From the NCBI GenBank assembly GCA_021793315.1, contig JAJYSZ010000010.1:1-55309 (forward strand): a stretch of 55,309 nt of DNA. Reading direction: 5' to 3'. Position numbers and translations under genes: made by a program. How positions within the stretch are numbered: the first letter of the stretch is position 1; every line of letters starts with the position of its first letter. The DNA comes from Bacillota bacterium. Its GTDB lineage: Bacteria > Bacillota > Sulfobacillia > JAJZYS01 > JAJYTV01. This document shows, one piece after another, positions 7,275-14,836 of this stretch. Below the pieces are notes generated by a model that saw nothing but the letters and a program-made list of their open reading frames with translations, was not told where the DNA came from and searched no databases.

Positions 7275-9215
7275 GTGTGCAGAGATGCCGGGCGAATTGG
7301 TCTTTCCAGAAGAGCTGTCCTCAGTCTGGCTGCCCTCTGCGCCGTCGCGCTCGCCGCCTGCGGCACCGGAGCGGCGGTTGGGACGTCCCATGGCACGGAC
7401 CTGGCGGCTCTCCTCCGCATGAAGCCCCAAGCGACCAAGGTGCATCTCCTGCCTGGACAGCCGCCGCATCTCGCGGCGCTGCAGTTCGTCAGCTCCGAGA
7501 TCGGCTGGGCCGGCGGACAAGGGGTGATCCTCGGTAGCAGCGACGGCGGGCGGCGCTGGCAGCGGCAGTACCTTGGCCAGGCGGACGTTTACGGCTTTTC
7601 GTTCGTTTCGCCGAGCGTTGGCTTTGCGGCGACGAGTGTCGGACTGCTCGGCACGAGCGACGGCCACACCTGGCGGCGTCTCGACAGCCAGCCGCTCGCG
7701 CGGGTCCAGTTCCTCACGGACAGCGTAGGTTATGGCCTTGGCTATCCCGTCGGGACGGCCGATCCTTCGTCTTTCAGCGTCGTGGCCACCATGGACGGCG
7801 GGCGGGTCTGGCAAAAGCTCCCGATCGGGCCGGTCGAGCAGGCCTGCTTCTTCACGGGCGGCGTCGGGCTGGCCGTGCCAGCGACCGCCTTCTTTGGCGG
7901 CAGCCTCACGGTCCGGCGGACCACCGACGGCGGTCGGACCTGGAGTACGGTGCTCAGCATGCCGCAGGCGCACGCGGCGAACCTCGTCTGCACCGCGGAC
8001 AAAGGCGCGTGGCTGGTGGCCGCGGGCGGCGCCGGCATGAGCCAGCAGTCCTATTCCGTCTTCCGCAGCGGCGACCTGGGCGCCAGCTGGACGCCGGTAC
8101 TCGCCCGTCCCACCGCGGGCGCGGGGCCGGCACCGGGCGAGACCAAAGGCGCATCTGCGGGGCCGGGGTCGTCGCCGGGGCCGATCGCGGCCGTGACCAA
8201 GGATGAGGCGGCTATGGCGGGCGTTTGCGAGGCCTGCACCGGGGCAGGCCTCGCGACGGTCGAGACGACGTCCGACGGGGGCGTCCGCTGGCAGGCGACG
8301 GCCGCGTCGCCGCCCGTCTCGACGCCGGACGCGCTCGTCCTGGACGCGGTGACGCCCGAGGACATGTGGCTCCTCTACGGCGGCGGCTATTCCGGACAGT
8401 CCGCGATCGCGGCGACGACGGACGGAGGCGCCAGCTGGCGCGTCGTCTTCACCGCACCGCGGACCCCGCCGCCCCTGTCCGTGACGTATGCGACGCCAAG
8501 GGTGGCCTACGGTTTCGGCACGAGCAGATTTTCCCTCAAGTTTGAGCGCAGTGACGACGGCGGTCGGTCCTGGCGGGCGGTCGGGCAGCTGCCCAAAGGC
8601 ACCAACCCGTACAACTACAGCCCGATCGCGGCCGTGGGCACCCACGATCTCTACCTTGCCGCGTCCGGCGTCCTCCTTGCCTCCAGCGACGGCGGGCGAC
8701 ACTGGCGCGTCGTCGACAAGGCCATCCCCGGCGATGTGCACGGCCTGAGGTTCTCGACGCCGCAGTACGGCTGCTACTCCGTGATCCTGGCGGGCCAGGT
8801 GCGCCGGGACTACGAGACCCGCGACGGCGGCAAGTCGTGGCGTAAGGCGGCCCTGCAGGGTGTGCCGGCGGCGGTCTGCGCCACCGCGACCCGCTACCCG
8901 GCGCTCGGCCGCGAGGCGGCAGGGCTCGTCCGCCGCCTCACGGGGCCCACCGGCAAGGAAAGCGTGCTTCCGGATTATCTTTCGCTGGTCGGCTCAGCCG
9001 GCGATACGCTGTGGCTGGCGTTCTCGAATGACCCTGGGAGCAGGCTCTACGTCCTCTCGGCCAGCCGGCCCGCCGCGGTGACCGACTGGCCGGGCAACCA
9101 GCTGAATGCCGTCGCCTTCGAGCCCCTCGGGGACCGCAGCGCCTATCTCCTGACGACGGACGGTCGGGTTCTTCGGACGCGGGATCAAGGCAGGACCTGG
9201 AGGCAGATCCCGTGA
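7275..9215 (+). CDS. Lipoprotein with YCF48-like/BNR beta-propeller repeats
   Basis: A 646-aa predicted extracellular lipoprotein: twin-Arg-like LSRRAVLSLAALCAVALAAC with the lipobox at about 26-29. The mature protein carries about eleven Asp-box motifs of the form S/T-x-D-G-G-x-x-W (for example SSDGGRRW, TTDGGRTW, TRDQGRTW) spread over its whole length. It should therefore fold as one or two beta-propellers of the photosystem II assembly factor (Ycf48)/BNR superfamily. In non-photosynthetic bacteria such proteins serve as extracytoplasmic scaffolds or glycan-binding proteins; the target is unknown. Start is GTG 7275, six bases after a GGGGG ribosome binding site. The acetyltransferase gene follows immediately. 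Confidence 0.85.
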   Translation: MCRDAGRIGLSRRAVLSLAALCAVALAACGTGAAVGTSHGTDLAALLRMKPQATKVHLLPGQPPHLAALQFVSSEIGWAGGQGVILGSSDGGRRWQRQYLGQADVYGFSFVSPSVGFAATSVGLLGTSDGHTWRRLDSQPLARVQFLTDSVGYGLGYPVGTADPSSFSVVATMDGGRVWQKLPIGPVEQACFFTGGVGLAVPATAFFGGSLTVRRTTDGGRTWSTVLSMPQAHAANLVCTADKGAWLVAAGGAGMSQQSYSVFRSGDLGASWTPVLARPTAGAGPAPGETKGASAGPGSSPGPIAAVTKDEAAMAGVCEACTGAGLATVETTSDGGVRWQATAASPPVSTPDALVLDAVTPEDMWLLYGGGYSGQSAIAATTDGGASWRVVFTAPRTPPPLSVTYATPRVAYGFGTSRFSLKFERSDDGGRSWRAVGQLPKGTNPYNYSPIAAVGTHDLYLAASGVLLASSDGGRHWRVVDKAIPGDVHGLRFSTPQYGCYSVILAGQVRRDYETRDGGKSWRKAALQGVPAAVCATATRYPALGREAAGLVRRLTGPTGKESVLPDYLSLVGSAGDTLWLAFSNDPGSRLYVLSASRPAAVTDWPGNQLNAVAFEPLGDRSAYLLTTDGRVLRTRDQGRTWRQIP

Positions 9216-9259
9216 GGGCGACCCCCGGGAGCGACGGATCCGGAGGAGGCGACGCGGCG

Positions 9260-9739
9260 ATGCTGGTCGACGGAGAGCTGCGGCTGCGGGCGTTTCGCCC
9301 CGCCGACGCGGACACGGCCCTCGCGTGGTACCAGGACCCCTTCGTGCTGCGCATGTCGGAGGGGCCCGGGGCCGAGCCCTTCGACAGCGACCGCGTCGCG
9401 CGGATGTATGCCACCCTTGGCCGTATCGGCGAGCTCTACATGATCGAGGTGCGGGAGGGGGATCACTGGCGGACGATCGGCGACGCGACGCTTGGCCGGA
9501 ACACCCTGCCGATCGTGATCGGCGCCAGCGAATACCGTGGCAAGGGCATCGGCGGCAGGGTGCTCGATCTCCTGATCGCGCGGGCCCGGGAACTTGGCTG
9601 GCCGTGCCTGCAGGTGCGGCATATCTACCCGTACAACGAGGCGAGCCGCAGGCTCTTCCTGAGCCGTGGCTTCACGCCGGCCGAGTCCGAGGCCGATCAG
9701 CGGGGCACGCCCTCGGGGCGCTACCGGCTGGAACTCTAG
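9260..9739 (+). CDS. GNAT family N-acetyltransferase
   Basis: A 159-aa acetyl-CoA-dependent acetyltransferase of the RimJ/RimL-like GNAT type. The N-terminal LRLRAFRPADADTALAWYQD is the usual first strand/helix. The acetyl-CoA pyrophosphate-binding motif A is YRGKGIGGRVLDLL, and NEASRRLFLSRGF is motif B. Acceptor unknown. ATG 9260 is preceded by GGAGGAGG at a good distance, so I prefer it. A GTG at 9212 overlapping the previous stop would add 16 low-complexity residues. Probably co-transcribed with the lipoprotein gene. Confidence 0.86.
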   Translation: MLVDGELRLRAFRPADADTALAWYQDPFVLRMSEGPGAEPFDSDRVARMYATLGRIGELYMIEVREGDHWRTIGDATLGRNTLPIVIGASEYRGKGIGGRVLDLLIARARELGWPCLQVRHIYPYNEASRRLFLSRGFTPAESEADQRGTPSGRYRLEL

Positions 9740-9791
9740 CGGAGACGAGCGGACCCTCGGCAGCGCAGCGCCGGGCAGAGGATGAAGCGAT

Positions 9792-10484
9792 GTGGTCAAG
9801 GATGTCCTCTTCGATCTCGACGACACCCTGTGCGATTTCAAGGGAGCGCGCAGGCGCGGCAGCGACCTCGCGTTTGCGGCGCTACCTGAACCGTGCAGGT
9901 CCGAGGCGGCGCAGCTGTGGCGCAGGATCGAGCCGGATCTCTTCCGCTCCTTCGCCGCAGGCGAGATTACTCGCGAGGAATACCGGTGGCTCCGCTTTTA
10001 CATGATTCTAGCGCAGCTGGGCCAGACAGCCCCGTCGCTTATCGAGACGCAAGGGCTCGTCCGCCGCATGAACGACGCCTTCATGCGGGAGGTCAATGAC
10101 CATGCTCAGCCTACGGCGGGCGCAGCCGAATGCCTTGCCACACTCCGCGATCGCGGGCTTCGCTGCCACGTGCTGACGAACGGGCCCGCCGACAGCCAGC
10201 GGCGAAGGATCCGGATGCTGGGCTTCGGCACCTTTTTCGCACACGTCTTCGTCGGCGAGGAGATCGGAGCGTTCAAGCCCGATCTCCTGGCGTTCACGAC
10301 GGCCGTGCGACGCATCGGCCGTGCGCCGGACCAGGTGGTGATGATCGGCGACGATCTCGCTGGCGACGTCCTTCCCGCGCGGGAGGCCGGGCTTCATGCC
10401 GTCCACTATTCGCCAGCGGGATCGGGCTACACGCCGCTGATCACGCATCTCGACCAGCTTTGGGACGTGGTCGCCCAGCTCTAG
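9792..10484 (+). CDS. HAD-superfamily hydrolase
   Basis: A 230-aa cytoplasmic phosphatase-like protein. The motifs are complete. Motif I DLDDTLCD has nucleophile Asp8 and acid/base Asp10. Motif II is the LTNG segment, motif III the Lys in GAFKPD, and motif IV is GDDLAGDV. A helical cap is inserted after motif I (HAD subfamily IA, like YjjG or haloacid dehalogenase-type phosphatases). Substrate cannot be deduced. GTG 9792 is the start that places motif I at the N-terminus. A short GCCCC/GGGGC stem just after the stop (10484-10500) might serve as a weak terminator between it and the convergent kinase gene. Confidence 0.87.
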   Translation: MVKDVLFDLDDTLCDFKGARRRGSDLAFAALPEPCRSEAAQLWRRIEPDLFRSFAAGEITREEYRWLRFYMILAQLGQTAPSLIETQGLVRRMNDAFMREVNDHAQPTAGAAECLATLRDRGLRCHVLTNGPADSQRRRIRMLGFGTFFAHVFVGEEIGAFKPDLLAFTTAVRRIGRAPDQVVMIGDDLAGDVLPAREAGLHAVHYSPAGSGYTPLITHLDQLWDVVAQL

Positions 10485-10533
10485 CCCCGTCGCCGGGGGC
10501 AGACGGCGGTGCAGCCCGGCTGGCCTTGTGAAG

Positions 10534-12696
10534 CTATGGTTCCGCGATACCGCGCCGGTGGCCTGCGGGTAGAAGCTCCCGGCAGAAGAGCCCGAAGCGC
10601 ACGTCCCGCAGACGTTCGCGCTCCTGCCGGACCTTCGCGGCCTGCCAGCGCACCTGACGCAGCGTCGCCTGGGTCGCCCGCATCCTCTTGGCGAGCTCCT
10701 GCGCCTCGGCCTGAATGGCCTGGCGGAACGTATCGTGCTCGTCGTGGATTGCCTGCAGCGCCTGCGCCGCTCGCGCCCGCCGGAGCTCGAGACCGCGCAG
10801 GAACTCTCGCAGGGCCGCGTGCCGGTGCACGCGCAGATCGCGGAGCGCAAGGTGCAGCTCCTCCTGCAGGGACCGCTCCTGCGCGGGCGGCAGGGCTGTG
10901 GGCACGGCGGCTCCGGCCATCGCCGCGGCCTTGAGGTGCCATTGGCGGATGCGCCTCGCCCGTTCGGGGTCGATCGCGTCGACGTAGTGCCGGACGCCAT
11001 CGCGGCCGACGGCCAGGTGTTCACCCACCGCCTGGAGGTCGTAGGCGGAGGCGATGCCCGCGGCGACGAGTTGGAGCCTGGCGCCCCGCCGCACGTCGAG
11101 CAGCGGGTCATCCAGCACGCGATGGCTCTCGAGAAGACGTCTCGCCTCGCCTGCCTGAAACTCCTCGAGGCGCTGCTGGCGCCGCTTGGCCATGAGATCC
11201 TTGAGATCCGCCGCGCGCCTGTGGAAGTCCTGCAGGCCGAGATCGCGGCGCAAGTCGCCCTCCTCGCTGCGCAGCGCGTCGCGCACCTGCTGCACCTGCA
11301 GGCGGCACCGCTCGGCCTCGCGCCGCAGCTCCGCCTGCGCCGCCGCGTGCCGGACGGCCGCCGCGGCGATCCCGGCGGTGGCCCTCGCCTCGGCCCTGCG
11401 CAGTTGCGTCGCCCGCCTGCGCAGGGCCGAAGCCTGCCGAGCGTCTTCGCCTGAGCGGTAGCAGAGGTAGAGGAGAAGGGCGCCCAGGCCGGTCCAGGGC
11501 AGGATGCCGAGGGCGAGCCCGGGCTGCCGCGCGGGACCCAGCGCGAGGAGGAGCCAGACGCCCGCGAGCCATGCCCCTGCGATCCAGCGCTCAAGCGGGC
11601 CCGGGTGCGCCTGTGCGCTGGATCCGGGCAGCGCTTCGGGCAGGAGCCAGTCGGCGGCGCTCCCGACCCAGGTCGCGGCGTCCAGGGGCAGCCAGGCGTC
11701 GGGCGGCGCGAGGTCCGGGCGCGGCGGCTCGCGGCGAGGGAACGCGGCCGGCCTGGCCGCGGCGACCGGGACCGCCGGCTTGGCTGGTGTCGCCGCGGGT
11801 GCTTGCAGAACGTCGCGCAGCGGCAGCGTCCCGGGGAGTGCCGGCACCCCGTCCGGCGAACCCTCTGCCGCCTCAAGCAGCCGCTCTGCCAGCTCCGTGA
11901 GGCGAGGCCGACCGAGCCCCTTGATCCGCCGCCAGATCGGTGCTGCCGGATCGAGAAAGTCCTCGCGGCGGAAGAGGAGGCACTCGTCCCCTGCGGCCTG
12001 CTCCTGCCAGAGCTCCGGCCGGCAGGCGACCGCCGCGATCGAGAGGTAGACGACCCAGCCGGCGAAGCGGTCGAGCCGGGGACCGAAATCCTTGTGGGTA
12101 CGGCCCGGATGCTGGTAGTTCGGGTGGCCGACCTCGAGCGCCGGCCGGCCCGCGAGCGCTGGCACGTAGATCCCGTCGTAGTCGAGCAGCCAGAGCCGCC
12201 CCGCGTCGACGAGCACGTTGCCGTGCTGGAGGTCGCCGTGCGCGATGCCTCCCTGCTCGAGGTCGCGCAGCATGACGAGCCAGGCCGCCGCCAGTTCCTC
12301 GAGGGCCGCCCGGTCGCCCAGGTGACGGTGGAGGTACGCATCGAGGCGTTCCCCTTGGGCCCACGCCATCTTGACGATCGGCTGCCAGCTGCCGCCGACC
12401 AGGATGCCCTTGTCCTGAAAGGCGAAGGGGACAAAGTAGGCCAGGTGGCCGCCGCGCAGGCGGCGGGAGATCTCGGCGTAGCGGCCGCCCTGCTCGGGCT
12501 GGAGGTGCTGGAAGCAGCGCACGGCCCAGTCGCCGCCGGCGCTGAGCAGGCGGAAGACGACGGCCATGTTGCCGCTCCGCGCCTTGGGCAGCCCGAAGGC
12601 GTCGCATTCCGCCGCGGCGAGCTGCAGCTCGGAGTCCGAAAAGGCCAGCTGCGGGTGTTCGACGGCTTCCTGGTAGGCGCTCAGCTGCGCCGCCAT
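10534..12696 (-). CDS. Membrane-anchored Ser/Thr kinase-like protein with helix-hairpin-helix region
   Basis: A 720-aa protein. Residues 1 to about 270 are a eukaryote-like kinase domain: AVRCF at 58-62 (Arg where the ATP-binding Lys is expected), catalytic loop HGDLQHGN at 153-160 and DYDG in place of DFG at 172-175. A Pro-rich linker leads to two membrane segments at about 371-388 and 393-412, then a long charged coiled coil (417-530). A helix-hairpin-helix-like stretch, LVAAGIASAYDLQAVGEH, covers 543-560, and a second coiled coil about 605-700. The C-HhH architecture and the adjacent PP2C and VWA genes match the kinase of TerY-phosphorylation triads. ATG 12696 has GGGAGG upstream and overlaps the PP2C gene end by 16 bases. 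Confidence 0.85.
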   Translation of the reverse strand: MAAQLSAYQEAVEHPQLAFSDSELQLAAAECDAFGLPKARSGNMAVVFRLLSAGGDWAVRCFQHLQPEQGGRYAEISRRLRGGHLAYFVPFAFQDKGILVGGSWQPIVKMAWAQGERLDAYLHRHLGDRAALEELAAAWLVMLRDLEQGGIAHGDLQHGNVLVDAGRLWLLDYDGIYVPALAGRPALEVGHPNYQHPGRTHKDFGPRLDRFAGWVVYLSIAAVACRPELWQEQAAGDECLLFRREDFLDPAAPIWRRIKGLGRPRLTELAERLLEAAEGSPDGVPALPGTLPLRDVLQAPAATPAKPAVPVAAARPAAFPRREPPRPDLAPPDAWLPLDAATWVGSAADWLLPEALPGSSAQAHPGPLERWIAGAWLAGVWLLLALGPARQPGLALGILPWTGLGALLLYLCYRSGEDARQASALRRRATQLRRAEARATAGIAAAAVRHAAAQAELRREAERCRLQVQQVRDALRSEEGDLRRDLGLQDFHRRAADLKDLMAKRRQQRLEEFQAGEARRLLESHRVLDDPLLDVRRGARLQLVAAGIASAYDLQAVGEHLAVGRDGVRHYVDAIDPERARRIRQWHLKAAAMAGAAVPTALPPAQERSLQEELHLALRDLRVHRHAALREFLRGLELRRARAAQALQAIHDEHDTFRQAIQAEAQELAKRMRATQATLRQVRWQAAKVRQERERLRDVRFGLFCRELLPAGHRRGIAEP

Positions 12697-13436
12697 GACG
12701 CAGCCTCCCGGCTCGAGAGCACCAAAAGCGTGACGTCGTCGTTGCGCAGCTCGCCGGCCCGGCGCCGCGCCGCCACCCAGCGGGCGAAGCGCTTCGGTCC
12801 GGCCTCCGCGAGGTGGAGCAGGCTGCCGAAGGGGCGGCCGCGGCGCTCCGCGCGCCCGAGGCACCAGTGGGCAAGGGCGTCCGACATCAGCAGGAAGCTG
12901 TCGCCGGGACGGCAGTCGCCTTGCGCCGTAGCGAACGCGACGTCGCTGCCGGGACGCGAGGAGACCGCCGCGGGTCGCCACGGCAGGTCCGCCTCCGCCG
13001 CGAAAGGGAACGCTGCGAGGAGCTTCCTGCCGCGCAGCTGGAAGAGGCAGCTGTCGCCGAGCGCGACGGCCCGCCAGCGGCCCGCGCCACCGAGGCCGCC
13101 GTCCACGGCGAGGCCGAGGAAGGTGGCGTAGGCCCCCGCTTGTACCTTCGCCTCGGCATACCAGGGCAAGGGACGCCGAGTGACAATGCGCTGCCAGCGA
13201 CGGCGCAGGGAGTCGAGTTCCTCCTGGCACTCCGCGTCCGGGTGCCAGCGCCCCTGCGCGTAGGACCGGACCAGCATGGTGGCCCAGAGGCCCGCGAAGG
13301 AGGACTCGGTAGCGCCGTCCGCGAGGCCCAGGCGCCATCCGCCAGTGTCCGCGTCTTCCTCGCAGGCCCAGGCGTCCTCGTACTCCTGGGCGGATGAGCC
13401 CGCCTTGGGCAGGAAGAGCGCGCAGCAGGTCGGCAT
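12681..13436 (-). CDS. PP2C-like protein Ser/Thr phosphatase
   Basis: A 251-aa PPM/PP2C-type phosphatase that would remove phosphate from proteins using two metal ions. Motifs in order: EDAWA (about 20-24), GLADGATES (37-45, metal ligand Asp40), ALGDSCLF in the middle, LMSDALAHW and NDDVTLLVL near the end. It resembles the phosphatase member of TerY-P triads rather than sporulation or PrpC phosphatases. ATG 13436 begins 7 bases after the VWA stop codon, so translation is likely coupled; no strong separate ribosome binding site is seen. It probably reverses the action of the neighbouring kinase, with the VWA protein as substrate or scaffold (inference). Confidence 0.85.
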   Translation of the reverse strand: MPTCCALFLPKAGSSAQEYEDAWACEEDADTGGWRLGLADGATESSFAGLWATMLVRSYAQGRWHPDAECQEELDSLRRRWQRIVTRRPLPWYAEAKVQAGAYATFLGLAVDGGLGGAGRWRAVALGDSCLFQLRGRKLLAAFPFAAEADLPWRPAAVSSRPGSDVAFATAQGDCRPGDSFLLMSDALAHWCLGRAERRGRPFGSLLHLAEAGPKRFARWVAARRRAGELRNDDVTLLVLSSREAASWRRS

Positions 13437-13443
13437 GGGGCGG

Positions 13444-14289
13444 TCAGCGCAGGTTCGACGGACGGGTGCCGATGTCGAGGAAGCTGATGAGCGCCGCGGG
13501 CTCCGCGTTGAAGATGAAGCCGCGCGCCCCCGGCGCGGCCGCGTAGCCCTCGAGCTGGAGGTGCGAGCGCATCGCGTCGGGGAGATCGCTCGAGATGCCG
13601 TAGAGCATGTGCGCGTAAGGGTCCTCGAGGCCGGGGTCGGAGCCGGGGAAACTGATCTCCCTGCTGGCGTGCGAGGAGATGTGGATGTTGAACAGCATGA
13701 GGCTGCCGTCCGTCGTCTCGAGCTGGCGCAGGCTCTCCGCGGCGAGCGTCGGATCGCCGTCCGTCGACTCGCCGTCCGTGATGTGAAAGACGATCGGCGG
13801 GTGGCTGAAGGGGTGGGCCTGCACCCAGGCGGCGAGCACCTGGCGCGCCTGCGCGAACGCCTGGCACATCGGCGTGCCGCCGTGCGCGACGGGGTCGAAC
13901 CAGACGGGGAACTTGACTTCCTGTTCGAGCGTGCCGCCGGCACCGTCGGGCAGCTTGCGCCGGCGCGTCTCGATGCGCAGCGGGGCGTCCGCGAGGTCCG
14001 CGACCGCCACGAGCTGCCGGCCGGTGAGGGGGCCGCCCAAAGCCGGTCCCACCTGGTCGCAGTAGCCGATCACGCCGACGTCGAAGTAGTTGCGCACGCC
14101 TTCGTCCTTCGAGCATTTGAGCACGATGTTGCGCAGGAGGTTGTTGACGATGGTCGCCACCTCTTGGGCCTTGCTCTCGTGGACGCCGCTCTGGGCGCCG
14201 CCCCAAGGATCCGCCATCGATCCGGACTGATCGATGAGGAAGAGGAAGCAGGACGGGTTCGCCCGGCTGATCTCGGCACTGTATGGCAT
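13444..14289 (-). CDS. von Willebrand factor A domain protein (TerY-like)
   Basis: A 281-aa soluble VWA protein. The metal-ion-dependent adhesion site is complete: DQSGSM (Asp20, Ser22, Ser24), Thr139 in GGTPM and Asp172 in HITDGES. TerY-type VWA proteins are thought to assemble metal-dependent complexes in the cytoplasm and to be controlled by phosphorylation. Here the gene is first in a tight minus-strand unit with PP2C phosphatase and kinase. ATG 14289 is preceded by GGGAGGTGGG. No tellurite-resistance (TerB/C/D) gene is visible in the window. Confidence 0.88.
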   Translation of the reverse strand: MPYSAEISRANPSCFLFLIDQSGSMADPWGGAQSGVHESKAQEVATIVNNLLRNIVLKCSKDEGVRNYFDVGVIGYCDQVGPALGGPLTGRQLVAVADLADAPLRIETRRRKLPDGAGGTLEQEVKFPVWFDPVAHGGTPMCQAFAQARQVLAAWVQAHPFSHPPIVFHITDGESTDGDPTLAAESLRQLETTDGSLMLFNIHISSHASREISFPGSDPGLEDPYAHMLYGISSDLPDAMRSHLQLEGYAAAPGARGFIFNAEPAALISFLDIGTRPSNLR

Positions 14290-14492
14290 GAACCCACCTC
14301 CCGGCAGTCAGGGGTCTTCGGCCCGAGGCCCTGGTGCGGGGACCTTGGGCGCCGAGAGAGGTATATGCCGGCAGGGGCCGTCCCAAGGCCGGTTGCGGCC
14401 AGCTGGCGAGAATGGATCTGGGACCGGGCAGGAGCCAGGCGTAGGAGCGCGATATCTCTTCCCGCAGAGGGCAGTCGACAGGAGGTAGGGAC

Positions 14493-14780
14493 ATGGTGGC
14501 ACTCGTCGCAAGGTACCTGGTCCTGGCGGGCATGGAGGACGAGGTGGCGGCGGAACTCCGGGACTTTGCGCCCTTCGCGCGGGCGGAGCCCGGGTGCAGC
14601 CAGTACGTGGTGCATCGGGACCCGGCGGAGCCGAGGCGCATCCTGCTCTACGAGCAGTATCTCGATCAAGGGGCGCTCGAGGCCCATCGCGAGACGCCCC
14701 ATTTCAAGTCGGTGATTGAGGGCCGGATCCTGCCCAAGCTCGAACGGCGCGAGCGGGAGATCTACAACGTGGTGGGCTGA
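14493..14780 (+). CDS. Antibiotic biosynthesis monooxygenase (ABM) domain protein
   Basis: A 95-aa single-domain protein with the ferredoxin-like fold of the ABM/YgiN family. VALVARYLVLAGMEDEV is the first beta-alpha unit, FARAEPGCSQYVVHRDPAEP the central part, and EQYLDQGALEAHRETPHFKS the conserved C-terminal signature with His-x-x-x-x-H/F. Such small dimeric proteins act as quinol monooxygenases or as haem-degrading or unknown oxygenases. The GGAGG ribosome binding site lies just upstream. It stands alone between divergent and convergent neighbours and ends in a strong terminator. Confidence 0.85.
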   Translation: MVALVARYLVLAGMEDEVAAELRDFAPFARAEPGCSQYVVHRDPAEPRRILLYEQYLDQGALEAHRETPHFKSVIEGRILPKLERREREIYNVVG

Positions 14781-14793
14781 GCGCCGGACGCGC

Positions 14794-14823
14794 AAAGGCC
14801 GCCGGCTGCAGCCGGCGGCCTTT
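14794..14823. terminator. Bidirectional terminator between convergent genes
   Basis: A perfect 30-base palindrome (AAAGGCCGCCGGCTG and its complement) lies between the ABM gene (plus) and the M20 peptidase gene (minus). A/T triplets at each end give a short U run in either direction. Confidence 0.82.
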
Positions 14824-14836
14824 ACTCTCGTGCAGG

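Noticed and set aside
7146-8741. Long minus-strand open frame opposite the beta-propeller gene
   Set aside because: Low-complexity Arg/Ala/Gly-rich product with no motif. It is a high-G+C shadow of the plus-strand gene, which has a signal peptide and repeated Asp boxes.
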